This document shows positions 15,109-18,029 of a stretch of 18,029 bases of DNA, piece after piece (within the stretch, counting starts at the first letter, position 1; the number at the start of each line of letters is the position of its first letter). This DNA is from an uncultured Roseburia sp. Lineage in GTDB: Bacteria; Bacillota_A; Clostridia; Lachnospirales; Lachnospiraceae. The notes beneath the pieces were generated by a model. It saw nothing but the letters and a program-made list of their open reading frames with translations. It was not told the DNA's origin and did not search any database. The DNA is taken from positions 1 to 18,029 of the forward strand of contig CAAEAE010000057.1 in NCBI GenBank assembly GCA_900753715.1, read 5' to 3'. A program made the translations under genes and the position numbers.

Positions 15109-16168
15109 GAATTTACCGAAAAATAAATTTTTAAGGACCGCGATGCTTGGAATGATGCTGCTATTGTCCGGCTGCGGCGCGGCAGGCAGCAATGGAAATG
15201 TAGCACAGCAGGCGGCGGCAGATAATCAGAAGATGGTTGCGGAATCTACACAGACGGACGTTATCGAAGCCACAGAGGTGGAAGCGGCAGCCACGGAATT
15301 TTCAGAAAACACAGAACTTCAAGAAAATACAGAGATAGTAGTAACGCTGCCGACCACAGAGGTGACACTTTCGCTTGCAGACATTCCGGAATATTCGGGC
15401 GAACCTTATGTCGCAGTCAACGACAATGTGCCACAGTTTTTAGAAACGGATTTATCGACCGATTCCTATGAATATTACAGCGATTTGGACAGCTTCGGAC
15501 GCTGTGGCGTCGTGTATGCCTGCATCGGCACGGATTTGATGCCGACAGAAGAGCGCGGCAGCATCGGTTCGGTGAAGCCGACCGGCTGGCATACGGTAAA
15601 ATATGACGTGGTGGACGGCAATTATCTCTACAACCGCTGTCATCTCATCGGATATCAGCTTTCCGGCGAAAATGCCAATACAAAGAACCTGATTACGGGG
15701 ACGCGCTATCTGAATGTGGATGGGATGCTTCCATTTGAAAATATGGTTGCCGATTATGTCCTTGAAACAGAAAATCACGTCATGTATCGTGTCACCCCCA
15801 TTTTCGATGGTGACAACCTGCTTGCAAGCGGCGTACAGATAGAAGCCGAGTCCGTGGAGGATAACGGCGAGGGCATCCTTTTTAACGTATATTGCTACAA
15901 TGTGCAGCCCGGCGTGGAAATTGATTACGCAACCGGAGACAGCCAGTTGGCAGCGGGTGCTGTCTCATCCGAGAGCAGTGCATCGGATGACAGTACAGCG
16001 ATTTCAGATTCTTCGGGTTCCGGCTCCGTTCTGGTATGGAAATCTGCGACCGGCTCCAAATATCACAGCATCAATAACTGCGGAAATATGAACCCAGATA
16101 AGGCAACACAGATTACGGAAGAGCAGGCAATTAATGAAGGGCTTGGGAAGTGCAGTAAGTGCTGGTGA
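15095..16168 (+). CDS. Lipoprotein DNA/RNA non-specific endonuclease with C-terminal Cys/His motif
   Basis: 357 aa from the ATG at 15095, chosen because GGAGGAG lies 7 nt upstream and a lipoprotein signal follows (KNKFLRTAMLGMMLLLSGC, lipobox Cys27). A Thr/Glu/Ala-rich linker to about residue 110 leads to a DNA/RNA non-specific endonuclease domain (about 110-270). The active-site region reads N-R-C-H183-L-I-G, in place of the common DRGH, followed by SGENANTKNLITGTRYLN with the metal-binding Asn region, as in EndA-like streptococcal nucleases. After a Ser-rich linker comes a small C-terminal module (KYHSINNCGNM, then GLGKCSKCW) with one His and three Cys, a likely metal-binding or disulfide unit found on other secreted proteins. 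The enzyme would sit on the outer face of the membrane and could degrade external DNA for nutrition, uptake or defence. Confidence 0.88.
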   Translation: MKINENLPKNKFLRTAMLGMMLLLSGCGAAGSNGNVAQQAAADNQKMVAESTQTDVIEATEVEAAATEFSENTELQENTEIVVTLPTTEVTLSLADIPEYSGEPYVAVNDNVPQFLETDLSTDSYEYYSDLDSFGRCGVVYACIGTDLMPTEERGSIGSVKPTGWHTVKYDVVDGNYLYNRCHLIGYQLSGENANTKNLITGTRYLNVDGMLPFENMVADYVLETENHVMYRVTPIFDGDNLLASGVQIEAESVEDNGEGILFNVYCYNVQPGVEIDYATGDSQLAAGAVSSESSASDDSTAISDSSGSGSVLVWKSATGSKYHSINNCGNMNPDKATQITEEQAINEGLGKCSKCW

Positions 16169-16170
16169 AA

Positions 16171-16199
16171 TTGACAAGGATAAAAATAAGAAATATAAT
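16171..16199 (+). promoter_or_regulatory. Full-consensus promoter of hsdM
   Basis: TTGACA (16171-16176), 17-bp spacer, TATAAT (16194-16199): both hexamers and spacing match the sigma-A consensus exactly. It begins 2 bp after the nuclease stop codon. Transcription would start near 16206, with AGGAGA at 16235-16240 before the GTG start of hsdM. Confidence 0.85.
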
Positions 16200-16248
16200 T
16201 TAGCAATGGCGGTTAAAGAAGATAAATGACGAATAGGAGATAAAACAG

Positions 16249-17751
16249 GTGGTTACAGGTGAATTAAAAAATAAAATTGATAGTTTGTGGGACATTTTTG
16301 CAGCAGGCGGATTGGTAAATCCGCTTGAAGTAATTGAGCAGATAACATATCTGATGTTTATTCACGATTTGGATGACTCGGATAACCGGAGAGCAAAAGA
16401 AAGTGCAATATTAGGTCTCCCCTATCAGAGTATTTTTTCGGAAGAGGTAAAGATTGGAGAAAGGACGATTGATGGCAGTCAGCTTAAATGGTCCGTGTTT
16501 CATGATTTTCCGGCAGATAGAATGTATTCTGTAATGCAGGAATGGGTATTTCCATTTATAAAAACATTGCATAGTGATAAAAATAGTGCATATTCCAAAT
16601 ACATGGATGATGCGATTTTTAAATTACCTACCCCATTAGTTTTATCTAAGGTTGTGGATTCGTTGGACGAAATTTATAAAATGATGAGCGAAATTCAGAC
16701 AGCAGATGTGAGAGGGGATGTATATGAGTATCTGCTTTCAAAGATTGCACAGTCTGGACTGAATGGACAGTTTCGGACGCCAAGACACATCATTCGTATG
16801 ATGGTGGAAATGATGAACCCATCGAGTGATGAAGTGATTTGTGACCCGGCTTGTGGTACGTCAGGATTTTTAGTGACAGCCGGTGAATATCTGAAAGAAA
16901 AGAAGAAAGAAGAAATCTTTTTTGATAAGCAGAAAAAAGACCATTATATGAACCATATGTTTCATGGATACGATATGGACCGCACGATGCTTCGTATCGG
17001 TGCCATGAATATGATGACGCATGGAATTGATAATCCGTTTATTGAATATAGAGATAGTTTGTCAGACCAGAACACAGATAGAGACAAATATACACTGGTA
17101 TTGGCAAATCCTCCTTTTAAGGGAAGTTTAGATGCCGAGTCAGTATCAGGAGATTTGTTAAAAGTATGTAAGACAAAGAAGACAGAACTTTTGTTCTTGG
17201 CACTCTTTTTACGGATTCTTAAAGTTGGTGGTCGTTGTGCCTGTATCGTACCGGACGGCGTTCTTTTTGGCTCGTCAACGGCACATAAGTCTATCAGAAA
17301 AGAGATTGTGGAAAACCAGAGACTTGAGGCAGTTGTATCAATGCCTTCCGGTGTGTTTAAGCCATATGCGGGAGTTTCCACTGCAATTCTTATATTTACA
17401 AAGACAGAGCATGGTGGAACGGATAATGTATGGTTTTATGATATGACCGCAGACGGGCTTAGCTTAGATGATAAGCGTGCACCTGTTGCGGATAATGATA
17501 TTCCAGATATTATCGAGAGATTTAAGAATTTGGACAAGGAAGTTGACAGAAAACGTACGGATAAGTCGTTTATGGTTCCAAAGAAGGATATCGTGGATAA
17601 TGACTACGACCTTAGTATTAACAAGTATAAAGAGATTGAATATGTTGCGGTAGAGTATCCACCTACATCTGAAATTATGGCAAATATTCGTGAGATTGAA
17701 TTAGAGATTGGGAAGGATATGGATGAGCTTGAACAGCTATTGAATTTATAA
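16249..17751 (+). CDS. hsdM: Type I restriction-modification DNA methyltransferase subunit HsdM
   Basis: 500 aa, N6-adenine DNA methylase. Residues 1-150 form the HsdM N-terminal helical domain (LVNPLEVIEQITYLMFIHDLDD). The catalytic domain follows with DVRGDVYEYLLSKIA and GQFRTPRHIIRMMVE, the SAM-binding motif I DPACGTSGF at 199-207, HGYDMDRTMLRIGAMNM, and the catalytic motif IV NPPF at 287-290. With HsdS it would methylate adenine in a bipartite site; with HsdR it would cut unmethylated DNA. The start is GTG, set by AGGAGA 8 nt upstream. hsdS follows after a 218-bp gap, longer than usual for these genes, which holds an RNA-like element on the other strand. hsdR is not upstream here; it may lie beyond the window. 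Confidence 0.95.
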   Translation: MVTGELKNKIDSLWDIFAAGGLVNPLEVIEQITYLMFIHDLDDSDNRRAKESAILGLPYQSIFSEEVKIGERTIDGSQLKWSVFHDFPADRMYSVMQEWVFPFIKTLHSDKNSAYSKYMDDAIFKLPTPLVLSKVVDSLDEIYKMMSEIQTADVRGDVYEYLLSKIAQSGLNGQFRTPRHIIRMMVEMMNPSSDEVICDPACGTSGFLVTAGEYLKEKKKEEIFFDKQKKDHYMNHMFHGYDMDRTMLRIGAMNMMTHGIDNPFIEYRDSLSDQNTDRDKYTLVLANPPFKGSLDAESVSGDLLKVCKTKKTELLFLALFLRILKVGGRCACIVPDGVLFGSSTAHKSIRKEIVENQRLEAVVSMPSGVFKPYAGVSTAILIFTKTEHGGTDNVWFYDMTADGLSLDDKRAPVADNDIPDIIERFKNLDKEVDRKRTDKSFMVPKKDIVDNDYDLSINKYKEIEYVAVEYPPTSEIMANIREIELEIGKDMDELEQLLNL

Positions 17752-17841
17752 AAAATAGCCAACCCCAGGAGCAAAGGATTCTAAGCACTTAGAGTGCCTA
17801 CTCCCATTCGGGAACCCAGCTTTAATCCGTCAAAGTTGACT
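17750..17841 (-). ncRNA. Candidate small RNA gene between hsdM and hsdS
   Basis: Read on the minus strand, a transcript from about 17841 to a U6 tract at 17755-17750 would be some 92 nt. Structure seen: a 5' hairpin GTCAA-CT-TTGAC (17840-17829); an outer stem GGATT (17828-17824) with AATCC (17780-17776) enclosing two hairpins, TCCC-GAAT-GGGA (17813-17802) and GCACT-CTA-AGTGC (17797-17785). The 3' part can instead pair TAG-AATCC with GGGTT-GG-CTA before the U-tract, giving a terminator that competes with the outer stem. No coding potential is visible. The order GGGAGTAGG, hairpin, CTTAGAATCC recalls, from memory only, right-end guide scaffolds of IS200/IS605 TnpB elements, but no tnpB is present. 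A cis-antisense RNA or regulatory remnant is equally possible. Confidence 0.55.
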
Positions 17842-17847
17842 GATATT

Positions 17848-17875
17848 AATATAACATGATAGGATTATTTGTCAA
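17848..17875 (-). promoter_or_regulatory. Promoter of the candidate small RNA
   Basis: On the minus strand: consensus TTGACA (17875-17870), 16-bp spacer, TATATT (17853-17848) with TG one base upstream (extended -10). It points into the structured segment and away from hsdS, and the predicted start falls just before the 5' hairpin. Confidence 0.65.
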
Positions 17876-17969
17876 TGGAATTGATGTTGCGGGTAATAAT
17901 TAAGTTTGGTGGTTTGATTGCAGAAAAATGAGGAAAGGTTAAACAAATTCGGATTTGTAGGGATGATAG

Positions 17970-18029
17970 ATGGAGTATATAGCATTAAAAGATGTATGTA
18001 AAATTAATATGGGACAATCGCCTGATTCA
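17970..18029 (+). CDS. hsdS: Type I restriction-modification specificity subunit HsdS, first 20 codons (cut at window end)
   Basis: The frame from the ATG at 17970 stays open to the window edge and reads MEYIALKDVCKINMGQSPDS. The pattern 'I-L-DVC-I--GQSPDS' is the usual beginning of an HsdS target-recognition domain, and position right after hsdM agrees. HsdS sets the DNA sequence recognised by the complex. The ribosome site is weak (GTAGGGATGA region just upstream). Only about one twentieth of the protein is visible, so nothing can be said of its specificity or of possible phase-variable repeats. Confidence 0.85.
   Translation, partial: MEYIALKDVCKINMGQSPDS

Noticed and set aside
17752..17840. 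CRISPR array or attachment site in the hsdM-hsdS gap
   Set aside because: No repeat-spacer periodicity and no integrase gene or duplicated att core within the window.
17869..17900. Plus-strand promoter for hsdS (TTGTCA and AATAAT)
   Set aside because: The spacer is about 20 bp and the -10 box is poor; hsdS is more likely read from the hsdM promoter.
17856..17903. 15-codon plus-strand ORF (MIGLFVNGIDVAGNN) before hsdS
   Set aside because: No ribosome site, and it overlaps the minus-strand promoter; chance reading is more likely.

Overview
The window looks like a chromosomal segment of a gut-type Bacillota, most likely Lachnospiraceae. The evidence is the character of the predicted proteins, A+T-rich sigma-A promoters with extended -10 elements, strong GGAGG ribosome sites, frequent GTG/TTG starts and the hexuronate/glycoside gene set. 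The genus cannot be fixed from sequence alone.

Layout. (1) 1-431: the C-terminal part of an Rpn/PD-(D/E)XK-type nuclease-transposase protein, cut by the window edge. (2) 673-4500: a hexuronate locus with uxuA (mannonate dehydratase), a converging AraC-type regulator, and uxuB (fructuronate reductase family) divergent from the regulator. The uxuA and uxuB promoters carry a nearly identical 27-bp element (23/27 identical) at the same distance from their -10 boxes, so it is probably the operator of the AraC protein. (3) 4585-6575: an AgrA/AgrC-like two-component pair, a LytTR response regulator and a GHKL sensor kinase. (4) 6695-13241: a probable glycoside-use operon with a cytoplasmic GH2 enzyme (beta-glucuronidase or beta-galactosidase), a 1004-aa GH3 protein with reversed domain order and a membrane segment at each end, and a GPH-family sugar:cation symporter, closed by a strong terminator. 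Direct repeats with an exact 21-bp period, containing a shared (C/A)CACT core, lie upstream of both the regulator gene and the GH2 gene. This suggests that the LytTR regulator controls itself and this operon.

(5) 13295-14614: an SPFH/Band-7 membrane protein translationally coupled to a 65-aa ribbon-helix-helix (Arc-like) protein. A perfect 19-bp palindrome lies over the -10 box and there is a terminator behind. (6) 14633-16168: a 140-aa protein of unknown function overlapping a lipoprotein DNA/RNA non-specific endonuclease. (7) 16171-18029: a type I restriction-modification locus with a consensus promoter, hsdM and the first 20 codons of hsdS. In the hsdM-hsdS gap lies a probable small RNA gene on the opposite strand, about 90 nt, with its own TTGACA/extended -10 promoter, a three-way-junction fold and a U-tract end.

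How the genes may work together (inference): the symporter imports a glycoside, perhaps a glucuronide, the GH2 enzyme releases the sugar, and if this is glucuronate it is isomerised elsewhere to fructuronate. UxuB then makes mannonate and UxuA makes 2-keto-3-deoxygluconate. The isomerase (uxaC), KDG kinase and KDPG aldolase genes are not in this window.
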